Below are positions 50,046-63,634 of a stretch of 64,000 bases of DNA, piece after piece (position 1 is the stretch's first letter; each line of letters begins with the position of its first letter). The notes below the pieces were generated by a model that made no database searches, was not told the origin of the DNA, and saw only the letters and a program-made list of their open reading frames with translations. Source of the stretch: Pyrocephalus nanus (Eukaryota; Chordata; Aves; Passeriformes; Tyrannidae). The stretch spans positions 26,855,501-26,919,500 of the forward strand of contig CM076268.1 in NCBI GenBank assembly GCA_038380795.1, given 5' to 3'. The position numbers were made by a program, and so were the translations under genes.

Positions 50046-53000
50046 GTGAGCAAATGGCTGTCTGGTGAGAGATTTGCTGGCTTCCGAGGGATGTGGTTGA
50101 GCTGGTGATACGTGTGCGGGATTGTTGTGCACTGGAACTGGGTCAGGTGCTGACTGGTATGGTACCAGCAGAGCCTCAGCCCACTTATTAAGCAGATGTC
50201 CAAGCATTTTCATAACTGCAGACATAAAAGGTAATAGCAGTGCTTACTAACTTCATCTGTGTTTTGTGAAAGTCCTGGAGGAAGCATTTAAAGACACCAT
50301 GGGAGCTGCAGACACAGACCAGTGAATGAAGCAGCTGTAGTATGAGAAACCATTAAAAACAAGACTTTCCTTATCGATGTTTGTGAAGTTAATGACTCAT
50401 TTGCTGCAGAAGGACTTGGTTCCAAACTTCTAGCCTTTTCTACTATTTTTTAAAACAAATGATACTTGAAATGAATAATGACTTATTTATGAAAACATGG
50501 TGGCCTTTGAAAACAAGTCTTAAAAATGTTTGGATAATTGTTTCTAAGAGGAAGAAAAAGAGGAATGTCACCCACCTCTGCATAGCATTCAGATTAGAAT
50601 TCTCCTCATAGCACTTTTGGATGAGAAAGAGTGCAGGTGCTTCACTGCAGGACTAGAAACCAAGCTGGTGTTTGGTATAAGCAATGTTGGTCAAGTGGCA
50701 ATAGTAACATATGGTCTGGTGCACACAGAGAGAGAAAAAAGGCTGCAAAAAAATGAGTCTGGTATTTTTTCAGCTAGATAATCCAGAGGGAACAACTTCT
50801 TTATTAAAAGGATAATTTTTTTAAATTACTGAAAAAAAAAAAAAAAAGTCTCAGATTGCATAAGGTTATGATCTGGTTAGTATATACTGCATTTTTCATT
50901 GCAGTGTCCCAGCCAGCTACATGTTCTTTTTCATTTGAATGAATAATTTGCTTAACCTACAAAGTGCAGCGTGTGAGACAGAAAGGGATATTTGGGTCCT
51001 ATCTGCTTTTACCTTACTTAAGCCTTTAATTTGGCATGAAAAAATAATACCAACTGTCATGTCAGATCCATTTCTTAGGTCTTATTCCTTATTACACAGA
51101 GATTTTCAAAATATGCATAATAATTTTATTTAACATAAATGAACTATGGGACTGTGGCCTAGAATGCTTTCCACAGAAGTTCTGAGAAGAATTTTATCAC
51201 CATTTAGTCACAAGATGAAGCTTAGAAAAAGCACAATGACGTTCTCTTACCTTTAATAGTGTGATGGCAATACCCAAGTTTGATATGTCTTTACTTCAGA
51301 ACTAATTTAAGAAGTGGAATTACTAGTTAATTTATAAAAAAAATCTTTTCTAGTTTTATAATTTAAGATTTATTATACAAGGCCCTTCCTTTATAAAACA
51401 TGCAACAGACTTGAACATCTAAGACTTATAAGACTGTCTTTAAATTATGCACCATGGGACAGCTTCCTATTTTACTTTCTACAAAGTGTTCAGTGTGGAC
51501 TAATGGTCAGTGTGTGTTTACAGGGGTATATTTTATCCTAAATATCCCCTCATTCCATTCCAAACCTGACATGAGCCTGGAAAAATTATAGCAGCTCTGC
51601 AGGTTCTCTCTTTTATGCTGTCATTAAATTACATTGTTGTTTTATTACTGCTTGCTACGAAAATATTTTGTTCTGCATCCAGACCTCTTTTCTCTACTGG
51701 TGTTTTCAAGGACACTAATGGTGGGTAACCACTTCTTAAAATCAGGAGCTGGCTGTTTCTAGTTACTAAAACTAATACAGTTTTTGCCTGGCAGTAAGAC
51801 TGTCAACACAGGGAATCACTCAGAGTTGCTGAAACATGACTGACAGAAATCACGTAATTTGTCACTCAAATTAGTAGATAACAGCAATTTTCCATCTCTA
51901 CCAACCTCAGCTGCATGCAAAGAATTTATGCAGAGGTTAAATTGAAAACTGAAATTTAATGTCCAAAAATATTTTCCCTGTATTATTATTAGCCTCCTAA
52001 AATATTTTACCTGTATTATGCACTGATATAACAGTAGAAGAATGTTACATCCTCTGCTTGCATATGTAAAATAACTCTTAGTACTGTCAGAATTCAAAAT
52101 TAACAAGTGTGTTTAATCAGTAAACTTGCTGTTAAGTATACAATTTGCTCAAAAATGAATCTTGGATTATCTGTTGATTTAGGTAAGAAGAAAACCCATA
52201 CTGCCTTATTTTCTAATAGATAGAAACAAATTAGAGTTTTGTCAATTATGGGAATTGAGTTGTGATCCCTTTGAATAGCAGTTTTCTTGGTAATTAATCA
52301 TCCTGACTTTCATTCATTGATTCATTCATCGTTGATTTTAGAGGGATTCATTTCAGAGAATAACATGATGAAAGCCAAATGCAGGTGCTTTCCACCTGGA
52401 GCGGTTTTATTGTCTTACAAAAATGCCAAAATAGGATAAACTTACTCTAAAATTAAAAATAATTTGTGTTTTTGTGAACTTTTAACACCACAAAAACCAT
52501 GCTAATTTTTTTTTTTCATTTGGTAAGGATTTTATCTTTATGCTTTCAATATAATTAATTCTGTTTAAAGAAAAGAGTAAAATAAACTTAATCTGTAAAT
52601 AAGGCTAATGAATTTCAAAGAACAAGTAATGATAAACTAAAGTAACTAAGAATGAAAAGGCAGAGGAAGCCTGAAAAGAAGAAAGTGTAAGGAATATGGT
52701 ATTTTCCCAAAGAAAGAACATAGTTTTCTGCAGAAATTTGCTAAAAGTAATGTCTAAAAGGAATAGGATCTATGGAAAGAAAGAAACCACATCACAGAGG
52801 GCAGGAAGTCATGCTTGAACTGAACATTTCCGGGGATCATTGAGAGTTAAGAATTACTGGCAGTACTGAAAGGAATCAATTGTTCCTGCTGTGGAAAAAA
52901 AAAAAAAAAAAAGTACTATACAGGAAAAAGCAAAGCTGATGGTGGGACAAAAATAATATATGAAGCTGTTAGGGCAATCCTGAATTAATACATTTCACTT

Positions 53001-56000
53001 TTTTAAGTTAGAATGATTATTGGAGGACAGAAGCACAATGGTAATAGAATCAAATGTATGAAAATAGGCATTACTAGAGTCAAAGTGGAAGTAAAATGTG
53101 GAATTCAAAGCTTTCAAGTCAAGTTGGTTTGGCTAATCCTGATCAAAGAAATCTGGAAGGAGAACTAGCTCATGAAATTTCAAGTCTAATTGAAAAATCT
53201 GTAAAAATGGGGAGCTGTAACATCTGATGATGGAATAGCAAGTGTCAAATATTTAGGAGTATGGAAAATGTATTGAAGTAACTGAGGGACAATTATGTTG
53301 ATTTAGGCTAGTCAAGGCTTTAGGACAAATACGGGGGAAGAAGATTCTTGGAGTAGGTATAAAAAAAGTCCAAAAAATATTTACTAGTTTACCAGCAGCA
53401 GCTCCTGCAAGACATCCCTGATGACTTCCTTTGCTCCTGGTGTAGATGAGCTCGATCTCTACACAGCCTCAGTCACTCTTGTCACGTGTGTCTAATGCAT
53501 TTAATGGGAGAAAGCAGGGAGAGACAGAAAAACTATGATGTGGATACACAGAGGTGGTTAAGAGGGAGATAGGATTATGTTGAAAAGGTGAGTGCTGGGC
53601 TGAAGACATTCACCAGCAGAACACTAGTGGAGCACTCAAGGAATTAGTTAATGTTGGGGGCAAACTTTGTTTAATGTTTTTGTGCATGACTTTGGCATAA
53701 AAAGAGTTGGAACATTCTGAAAAAATTAGCTCAGAATAAATGACTCAGACTTGTAAAGATTTAGGTATAAGGAATGAATGGCACAACTTTAAAGGATGGC
53801 TAACAGAGGTGGATTGAAGTTCAGCTGTACTAACTACTAAATACAAGGTCAGGCATTTGGGAACTAATAATAAGATTTAAGAAACAAATGAGCCAGAAAG
53901 GTTTCAGTATATACTACTTGGTTAAAGGATAACTAAGTCACAAAGTGAGAGGAAGTATTAATTACGGCATTTTCATCAGAAAGTCAGAATGATTAATGCC
54001 ACTTCATCAGATAATGTTGTCACTTAATTTGTATATAGCATGAGAATGCACCGCTATTATCTCACCTGGTTAAAATGGTCCCCTGATTATTATGGACTCA
54101 AATTGCATTTGTGAGCTAGTATGAGGAGTCAGTGATCCATGTTCTATGGAAAGTGTTAGACTGACACTGTCTTGTGTCAGTATTCTGTTCAGGAGACTGG
54201 AAAGAGTGTATGGCTGCTGCTTGTAAATACATCACAAAAAGCATAACAAGGAGTTAAATACCTATTCAAAGTAAAGGAGTATGGTGGCACATATGACAAT
54301 TTTATATTCGTCAGAAATAATTGTAAACTGAAAAGAAGTTTTAAAGTCTTCAATATAGAACAACTTTCTGTGGTGGCTTCCTGAATATCGTTGTGGTTTT
54401 AGGATGGAGGTTGACCAATGCACTACAGGGAGTATATGATGAAGTTATGACAGATGATTAAACTCAGTGCCACTGAGGTACCTAGAATGCTCTGTTCTCT
54501 TTTCCTGTTGTATGTCTCACAAGAATGGTGACCAGATGATATAGGTAGCTTTGAAGGATTTATGTAGAGTTCCAAGTCCGGACTTATCCCCTACACATGC
54601 TGTTCCTGAATACAAGAATATATAATGGAATCAACAATGCTTTCATTTCAGAAACCAAGAGTAGATTTGTAGATATAGACTGGCTGCTGGAAAGCATCTC
54701 TTTTTAAGGTTTTTCCTGTTCTGTTGGCAAATTTACATCTTAATGTGTTCATAATGTGATGTAAAATCAATTGTGTTTAGTAATTAACTAAAAAGTAGTA
54801 CAAGAAGACTCACAGGGTTACTGTAAAAACACTGCTGGTCTTTTCTTCATGAACACAGTTAACTGCACTTGGGAGCTGTGTATGTGCCTGGAGAAAAGAA
54901 TAGTCCACCTATAGGAACAGACTTTTTTCCTACTCGGTTGCTCAATCTAAAAGAAAATTTTCACAGAAAGCAACTTGCAACAATGAATCCCAAGTTTTTA
55001 ATTAACTGCATTTTTCAAACCATTAATTCATCAGAGTTATGTTTTACCCTGGTTTGTGCATCACTTGTGAACCAGTTCATACATATTCTGATTTTTTTAT
55101 TCTGGAGTAATTGATTAATAGATTTTAAGGACATGTCTGCTACAGCTTTACGTATTAGTCTTTTATTGAATGGCTCAGTGATGTGGGCTGGTTTCTTTTA
55201 CACAGTTAGAGTGGAGTGTAGGGAGGAAGAGACCATAATGATGGCTAAAGAACAATAAATTTAATGAAGAAATCCAAAAGGCATTGTTTGCCTGAAAGGG
55301 AGTAAATCTTCATGTGAGCAATAGAGCAGAAGTCTGAGAAGGACTGTATTAACATTTTTAGAGGAAGATGGTGCTCATGCTCGGATCAATTTTGTGAAAA
55401 AGGAACAGCTTTGTTATGCTGGAGTTGCCTTTTCACAGAACTTTTAACAGAAATTGTTGCTGTCCTTGGTGCTAGAAGAAATGAATTATCCTGCAGCTTA
55501 CAGCTGTGCTGTCTGTGAGTATTTCCTGGTCTTTAGTGAATTCATCTTGTCCATGACCACAAATGATTTTCATTCATTTTTCCCTCTTTTTTTTTTTTTT
55601 TTTTTTTTCCTGTCAGAAATTTTGAAAACATAAGAACCTCCCATTGGCAACAAATTGGTTGCTTCAACACTGTCAGTGCTGGAATCACTGTGGTTGCAGG
55701 ACAGTGTTGGCATGTGCCAGATCCCTTCGATCTGACCAGCACACACACCTTGAACAGCCTGTAGCATCTAGTGCTCCATGGAGCAGTGAGAGTTTCACTG
55801 CAAACTGAAGTCCAGATAAGTCATTTATCTGCATTTTTGCTGCAGTTTATAGCTTTTACCTCAAGTATACCTGTATGTGTTGAAATTACGTCCATTACGA
55901 ATGAGGAGCTTTTGTGAATTTGCACGTGCATATTATTAGATAGGAGGCTGTGTGTTCTCATCTAGGAAGGAGGATGCACAAGGCCATCAAATCAAGCACA

Positions 56001-57705
56001 GTTATAAATTTAAAATTTCTAGTTTCAAATATTTGTAATCAGTCTAAAGTCTGATAAGTTAATCACGTTTTTTATTTTTGTAGAATATTGATGAATATGC
56101 TTCAGTAAGTAAAAATCCCTCACTTTCATTATACCTCAGGAATTATTTATTCAGTTGCATCTTTTGAGATCCCCTGCTGTAATAATCTCAGACTTTACAG
56201 AAGATGAACTGTAACTCGCAACTTGAACTCAGCCTTCAGAACTGAAAGGCCAGTATTTCATTTTTTTAAAAAGTTTTTTCACAGCTTCCTTAGTAGCAAA
56301 GGAAAAAATCTATTTAAGGAAGCATCAAAAATCCTGGAGGGAAAGCTATTGCTATGGGTTATTGATCTTTTCAGTTAAAAAGCACTAGAAAAGTAAAGTT
56401 GTGGAAGAAAACAGAGCCAAGACTGTGACGGAACACTGCTAGCCTGAGCAATAGGATAAGAGATCATTGAATTTATTTCTTATTTTGACTTTGGGCAGAA
56501 AAGATTGGTTTTAATGGAAATGTACACTCCAAGAGAATTTGTCCAAGATCTCACTAGGTAAAAAATGCAGATAACTTTTAAGTTATATTACAATAGGAAA
56601 AAAAGAAGCAAACTTATCAAAAATCTTTTGCATTGCTGAATTTTATCAAAAGTTTGAATTATGCATATAGCCAAAAATAATGTCTTGTAAAAGGCGTCGA
56701 CAAAACCTATGTGAAGTTATCATTAAAGATGTCACAGAATATTAGGTAACACGCATTTCTGAGACCCAGAAGATGCCAAGAGAAGTAGGAATAGCTGGAA
56801 AATGAATAGCCAGTCACCATGCAGTACTATGACTATGAACATTAGGAATAGGCTATGCCTTGCCTTAATTACATGTTCTCATGGTTTTGCTTAAGTAAAA
56901 GCTAAATTTATGGTTTTTATACCAAAACTGTGGATTCTTGATACCTTTTAATTCCTGCATGAAATGAAAAAAAATTCCAAAACACCAGAAAAATGTTTAC
57001 AAAAGCAGTTTTCTAAAATAAGTAGAAAAATACTACTTGTTTTTATCAAATTCAAGTTTATATTAAATCACATAAAGTAACAACACAGTATTGATCAATG
57101 TATATAAACAGGAAGGCAATCTGTATATAAAACAAGAATAAAACAATATAGAAATCTTGTTCAAAGTGGAGGAAACTTGTCTTAGATGGTTTCTTCAAGC
57201 TGCAGTTCATAAGCTTCATTTATATTCTTCACTTAGACTTTTTTTCTCTCAATTTCATGTTATTATATCAGGAAGCAGCACCTTGTAGGCTGAGAGATGA
57301 TATAATGGGCTCTCAGTTTCAGATCTGATTTTGAATTCAGCTGCGGGTATGGCAGAGCTGTGCTGTTTGTTTGTATTGTCTGAGGAGTCAACTCTATATA
57401 GTGGGATTATGACATGCAGCATGGAAAAAAGAACCATCCTTCATCAAGTGCAAGAAAACATTTAATATACTGGGCAATTATTTTCATTCTGAGAAGAGAG
57501 GTGACGTATTAAATATGGCATAAACAACAGCTAATGGTGCATTATAGTATTATATTTCCATAGGGAATTTCTACTGACATCATAGACCACCACAGCAAAG
57601 TTTATAAGAACAGTAATCCATGCATTATTAATCCTGAACCTTTACTTGCAGAATTTTATGCTGTTGTAGTGATAATTTTTACTGTATTCTTGGTGTTGTT
57701 CCTAG
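50046..57705 (+). other. NRG3: NRG3 intron, third cytoplasmic
   Basis: Intron of 7.7 kb with GTGAGC at the start and TAG at the end. It is uniformly AT-rich with A runs near 50831-50846 and 52898-52912 and a run of 22 T at 55587-55608. I recognise no repeat, RNA gene or additional exon in it. Confidence 0.85.
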
Positions 57706-57876
57706 AAGTCTCTCTTCATGCTGCAGCCCAGGACAAAAAAGTGGGATGCTACATAGAAATGCCTTTCGGAGGACTCCTCCTTTGCCTCGGGGTAGGTTCA
57801 ATGGAATTACAGGACCAGCATATCAACAGCTAGAAGAGTCAAGGATCACAGACCAGGACACAATACCTTGTCACGG
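57706..57876 (+). CDS. NRG3: NRG3 exon: cysteine pair and basic segment of the tail
   Basis: This 171-nt exon follows the acceptor TTGTTCCTAG at 57705 and ends at the donor GG|GTAAGT at 57877. Its first A completes the Arg codon begun in the previous exon; it leaves with GG of a Gly codon. It reads RSLSSCCSPGQKSGMLHR, then NAFRRTPPLPRG, then GPAYQQLEESR and TDQDTIPCHG. The adjacent Cys pair, the RRTPP motif and the AYQQLEES block are near-identical to remembered mammalian NRG3. A cytoplasmic Cys pair could be palmitoylated, but that is only an inference. In mammals a 72-nt cassette exon can be inserted directly after this one; I could not find its counterpart in the following intron, so the joined product here corresponds to the cassette-lacking form. 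Confidence 0.95.
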
Positions 57877-60800
57877 GTAAGTAACAGTATAACTGAAGTG
57901 AGCGGGTTTGTGAGTGGCTGCTGTTGGGAGGTTAATAACGCTTTGCCATTACAGTCCTTCCAACTCTGTTGTAGTATACTGTGGATCCAGGGTTTATACT
58001 GCTGAAAGCAGAAGAATGTTTTCAGCATACTGGCTCTTTGAAGGTAATATGTTTTTATTTGGCTGACTGCTTTTTTTTAAGCATTTCAGAGGCTGTAGTG
58101 TCAGGAATTAGAACAAACTGTAAGAGATTGCCAACATTACTCCTTATAACTTTTTTTTCTAGCAGTGCCATGATGTTCTAGTAATTGATGGATAGCATTT
58201 TTTTCTTCCATTAATCAGCACTGGGCAAATAAGAGAATTCAGAAGTCAAACTTCCATGGGTTTTTTTTAATAAATGAATGTACATTGTGAAGTTTGTTTT
58301 CTATAGACTGAAGACCAATCACTTCACAAAGGTTTGTCTTTGAAAAGGCACAAAAAATTACGCTATTTTTTTTCCTTTTTTGATTCAGTTTATTAGAACA
58401 TTGACTGTGAACTCCAGCTGTACATAAGGTCTGAATTTCAGAAGTGCTCCTGAGCACCTACAGTTGCCTTTGAAGTCTTGCAATTGCTGAGATGTTTTGC
58501 ATAATATTTACATATCCCTATAGATTTCCAAAGACTTTCAAGAATCAATTATACAAGCATATCATATATATAAAAGTAGGAGTGATATCTGGAATGGAAT
58601 GAAAAACCCACCTGCACACCTCTAAGTCACAGTGACGAGTTACACTATGAGGAGGGAGCTGTAGGGTTTTGTGTCAGAACTGGCTTTATGAAGTGCAGAA
58701 CTGAGGTCACCCATGTGTTTAATCTTCCTTAGAGACCAAAGGAGGTATTATCACTAGCCACTCTGATCTCTTGGGAAATGACAGGCACAAGTGCCGACCA
58801 AGAATAAGCATTGCTGCATGCGTGTATGTGGTTGTCATCACATGTGTAGGCACACATCCTCCAGTGCTGCCCTTGGCTCACTGTTTTGTAGCTGAATCTA
58901 CCTAACAAAGCTAGCCACAGTAATTAAGAAAGACAGACCAATGCAGGGCTTACCTTGGAAGGGGGAAAGAAAAGTGGCAAAAGGTTTGGGTATCTGGTGA
59001 CTTCTTTTAAATAAGTTTGACTCATACTTCTTTCATTGTTGCTGTTCGCTTCTTCTGAGAAAAAAAAGTATTTATTACCTCTTGCTAAATGTATTATTGT
59101 TCATTTGTATGTAGAATTTCTTGTGAAAATTGTTACTGAAATTGCAAACCTTCCTGAAAGGAACAAGCTGACAACCTTCCCTCTCCAGCAGACTTGTCTT
59201 GTAACACGGGCTCTGGGGAGTGCTGTAGCCTCCTCCTAGAGTGAGAAGTGAGGTACAAAACAGCAAAGCTGTTGGCAGTTGAATTTACTCTTCTCTGGGA
59301 AACCAATGTGTGATATTACAAGTGTCATCTTGTACTGGTCTGTATTTTAAATTTTCAGTTCTGCAAAAGTTTGGTATTGGGACCAGCCTGTGATCTTCTG
59401 ACCTCAGTCTGCTCAGCACTTCATCCCTATTTTGTGGACTAAGGATGTTAACCATCTAAATATCTGCTGGTTTCACAGTGTTGGTATTTGAACTTGATTT
59501 CCAGCCCAAAGAAGACATTCCCTTGTCCTTTGCAGAAGTTACACTACTTCCTTTCTCCTTCTTTAAACCTCCATCTTTCCTTATAGGGAGGCACAAATCA
59601 GAGTGGTTTATCTCCCTAATTCTATGAGTATTCTGAACTTTGTCCATCAGCAGGTTTTGGCTGAAGTTTAGGCAGATTTTTATGTTTATACTTGATAGAA
59701 AAGAGGATAATTTAGCTGATAGTGTTTGTTCCTCCTGCAAAAGTGCTTCTCTTCGCATCCCACATTGAGAGGAAAGCTTTTGCTGCCTTCAAAAAGTACC
59801 AAATAATGTAATTTGCAACACGATCTAATATTGTTTGAGTCAAATAAAGGTAATATCAGTTATTTATTCAGTATACTACTTGAAAGAGTAGAAAAAACTG
59901 CTTGAAATGATTGGCTTAAAGAAGTCATCTCCATGTCAGTTATGTCTCAGATGGGTTCCAGTCACTGAGGATGTTGTGAGCTCACATGCAGGGAAGCGGA
60001 CAGTGGTTTGATCCCCAGCTGACAGGGACCCGGCAGGAAGGGTTAGCAGCAGTGCCTTACAGCCTGTGTGTACATCTGTAGAGAGAAATGTGTTCCTGTA
60101 TACAAGACACAGTGTGTCATGTCTTCAGGTAGAAAATGAGGTGTGTGAATAGAAGTGTATAAGTATATGTAGGTGCTTACAAGGCTGAACCAAAACCAAG
60201 CCACTGGAATGATCCCCATTCATCTTAATGGACCTTGTCATCAGGCTCATACACTGCACACCTTTAGCCACAGGGCTCAGAGCAAAGCTGTCACGACTAA
60301 AATAAATGCTAAATAACATCTATTTTGTATTTTAAATTCCAGTCCCTTCTCTCTCTCTGTAATATCTATTTTTAAAGAGGCAGTTCAATTATTATGCTTC
60401 TCTCAGTTTCATTCTATAATTAATATTCTTGAACACTGTATAACATAATTAATTAGTGTTGAATATTTATAAATGTTTGCTTTTCTTTTGTTACTTGGTT
60501 TTAGGAGAAGGATGGAGAGGGAGCTGCACTTTGAAACACATGCAGATGAATTATTTTATTCAGACAAAATAATTTTTCAGATAAAAAACTATATATTTCT
60601 TTGGAGGAACTATAATTCTGGGAAAGTTAATTATAGGAAACTGTAATTAAGGTTCTGCAATTATAGTTCTGAGTCTCAGTCTATTGAAAACAGCAGCAGT
60701 CTGGTGTCACACAAAGAAGCATGGATCAGTTTGTAATTAACCAAAAGCTGAATCTCACATGGTTAAGATGTTATATCCCTTCTAGTTTAATACCTCACCT

Positions 60801-63126
60801 GTTGCACACAGTGTATGCACTTTAATTCAACCTCAGTCCCTCTTTGAAAGCCCTGTGAGCACAAAGCAGAAACATGTAATTCTGGCATAGAGTTGAGTTT
60901 ATCTGTATTTCAAAAAATATTATGGAAATATGCCAGGAATTGCATTACATGTTACTGCTGTGGCCAATTAGTTTTCAAAATACAAAGAATAATTGAATCC
61001 CTGTTACAGAACTGGCAAATGTTACTGTTTTCTCACCAAATCCATTTTAATTCAGTTTTTTCTTGGTTTTGCTTATATATCATCCATATAATACATCCAT
61101 TGCATGTGAAATTCATTAAAAACATTCACTCCCTTTGTTTTCAGGGTGCAGCCCAGAATATATTTAGGGCCTGAATTACCAAAAAAGGGACTAATGCAAC
61201 TGATGCGATCTCTCCAGCTATAGTCGTTTGAACAATTATATATAAGCAAAGGAAACAAGAATGGGCACAACCCAAAGGTCTGCACTGTTTTGTTTTCATT
61301 TATTTTTTTTAATTGTCCTCCCTCAGGAATAATATCCCCAATCAGTATTTCATTCATCCTGAGTCTTGAGAACAGTTCTAGAAAGCTCCTTCATGAATGG
61401 CTGCAGGTGTATCTAAGCACAGTGCAAATGCAATTAACCAAAGGTGGCTCAGATATAATATTTAGCTGCATCTGTATAGCATGGAAAGGAAATTCTAGCA
61501 CATATCAAAAAAGGCTACTTGCTCTATTATTCCCTGGGGTCCAGCTTCCCAAAGCACTATTGCTTTCCATCACGTAGCAGCAAAGTTCACAACACCTCCT
61601 CCTTATCACAGAGCTCCCAGATGCATGTTCTGCTCTTTTGGGGATGCCTGGAGACCTCTGTACAGGCCTTCATGTGTGCACGTACAGGTTAACGTGTCAA
61701 GCACTTGTACGAGCGCAGTGCCACCGCTGACGAGTTAATTACGGGTCAGTGGCGCTCAGCTGGAAATGAGCCTGAAGATATCTCCTGCTCACTCCTGTCT
61801 GACACCTTGCCAGGAGGATGGGCCAAAGGAAGCCTTTCCAGTTAATTACCGTTGTGTGCTAATACTGCACTATGGCTGTTTCACAGGATTCAATTTCTTT
61901 TCATTAGCTCTTTTCCTTCTCATAACAAAAAGCAGCGAGGTACATGTGAGTACAAGGATATCCCTAGTGAGGTCCAGCAGGATTTTCAGAATAATACCCT
62001 TGAAGTCAGAGCACCTGCCTCCACACCAGATCTAAATGTTGCTGTCCTCATTCATGGATAAAACATGTTAGATTCACCAATAGCTTGCCTTATTAAATAG
62101 TGATAAGCTGATTATAAATAAAGTATATTCTGGTACTGAGGTAATGTCTGTGGTCCTTAGCAGTATGACTAATAGATACAGTAACTCTTAGAGCACCATA
62201 TTTCCAGTAGTACTACTTTCAGATGGGAAACATTTTTTTTTTCCATTGTTTCCTTTATTTTCTACTTAGTATACTTTCCATTTCTGCTTTTTTTTAAACT
62301 ATTTTTTGTAAACAAAACATTTCGCTATCAGAATAATGCATTTGGCTTTGAAACAAAATGGAAATGCTGATAAAAATTCACCAAGTTGCATCACAAAAAA
62401 TAAAATCATGCTATGAGATATGTTATTGGAAGATAAAGGATTGCTGGTTTTTTCAAACAGTATTACAATATGAAGAGAACACAGACATTTGCTCAAGCCT
62501 TATATATTAACTCTATTTCCAGATGAAACCTAATAAAACAAACCAGGCTAACATTATGAGTAAAGGCTATTGAGAAATAGATGTTTTTCAGAGGTGCACT
62601 GCCGTTAGTGTACTCCCCTTGTTTGAAGGGGAAAACAGACAATCATTTCTATGTAAAGGCTACACAGCCATGTGTGTTTAAAGTTCTTTTTATCTGCATC
62701 TTTTTCAAGTATTTTCCTAAAATAACCACTTGACATTGAGAGTTCTGACATTGAAGAAAGTATCAATGCATTTCTGTGGTCAGAAATGTAGGAATGGAAT
62801 GTCAAATTTCATTTCAAAGCAAATTAATAATACATTATAACTTCTGAAATCTTTTAGAAAGGAATTTTCATTGCTCTCATGTACTGGTGGGCAGAATGAG
62901 GCTGAGGGAAAAGCAGTGGTTTGCCACTGGCAGATCTGAGAATCAAAAGCGGTCTCCGGAGCCTGTTGTTTTCCCCAGGGCCCCACCACTGCCAGGTGCT
63001 CCTAGTGGGAGGGAGAAATGATGTGTATCCTTTCAGCATAGTTCACTAAACCTCATACAGTGTCCCTGCTCCCAATTGCATCTGACTGCTTAATGTAAAA
63101 TGAAAACCTTTCTTTACTCTTTCCAG
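57877..63126 (+). other. NRG3: NRG3 intron before terminal exon
   Basis: Intron of 5.3 kb with GTAAGT at the start and CAG at the end. It should contain the counterpart of the mammalian 72-nt cassette exon if that exon exists in this species, but I found no stretch resembling its Trp-Cys-Val-Glu core. An exon-like segment with acceptor and donor lies at 57955-58043. Otherwise the sequence is plain AT-rich intron. Confidence 0.85.
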
Positions 63127-63634
63127 GTATTCATCCACTGGTTTAAAAACTCCTCAGAATACTTCAATAAATATGCAACTGCCTTCAAGAGAGACAACCC
63201 CTTATTTTAATAACGTGGATCAGAAGGACTTGGTCAGCTATTCATCTTCAAGGGCCAACTCCGTCCCCATCATCCCATCTGTGGGCTTGGACGAAGCCTG
63301 CATGCAAATGCAAAATGTTTCTGAAGTAACAGGCATCAAATGGTGCAAAAACTCCTATTCCGCTGAACTTGTCAATGTGAGTTCCCCTGTCAGTAATTGT
63401 CTTATAGCAGAACAACACGAAGTGAAAATATTGCTAGAAACTGTGCAGGAGCAGATCCGGATTCTGACGGACGCGAGGCGGTCGGAGGACTATGAACTGA
63501 CGAGTGTAGACACAGAGAGCAGCGCGAGTGAAAACACGGCCTTTCTGCCCATGAGCCCCTTGGCCAAGTCAGAGCGAGAGGCACAATTTGTCTTAAAAAA
63601 TGAAACGCAAAGAGACTCAGTATTGACCAAGTGA
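63127..63634 (+). CDS. NRG3: NRG3 terminal coding exon
   Basis: Last coding exon, 508 nt including the TGA at 63632-63634. The acceptor is CTCTTTCCAG at 63126; its first G completes the Gly codon from the preceding exon, then YSSTGLKT follows. Landmarks in order are INMQLPSRET, SVPIIPSVGLDEACMQM, IKWCKNSYSAELVNVS, CLIAEQHEVKILLETVQ, RILTDARRSEDYEL, SENTAFLPMSP, KSEREAQFVLKN and the terminal SVLTK. The EVKILLETVQEQIRIL stretch has heptad-like spacing of Ile/Leu/Val and may form a short helix or coiled coil. The exon is the most strongly conserved part seen here compared with my recollection of human NRG3. Its local base composition is also more GC- and CpG-rich than the flanking intron. It is possible that translation starts elsewhere for other isoforms, but the stop is certain. 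Confidence 0.97.
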
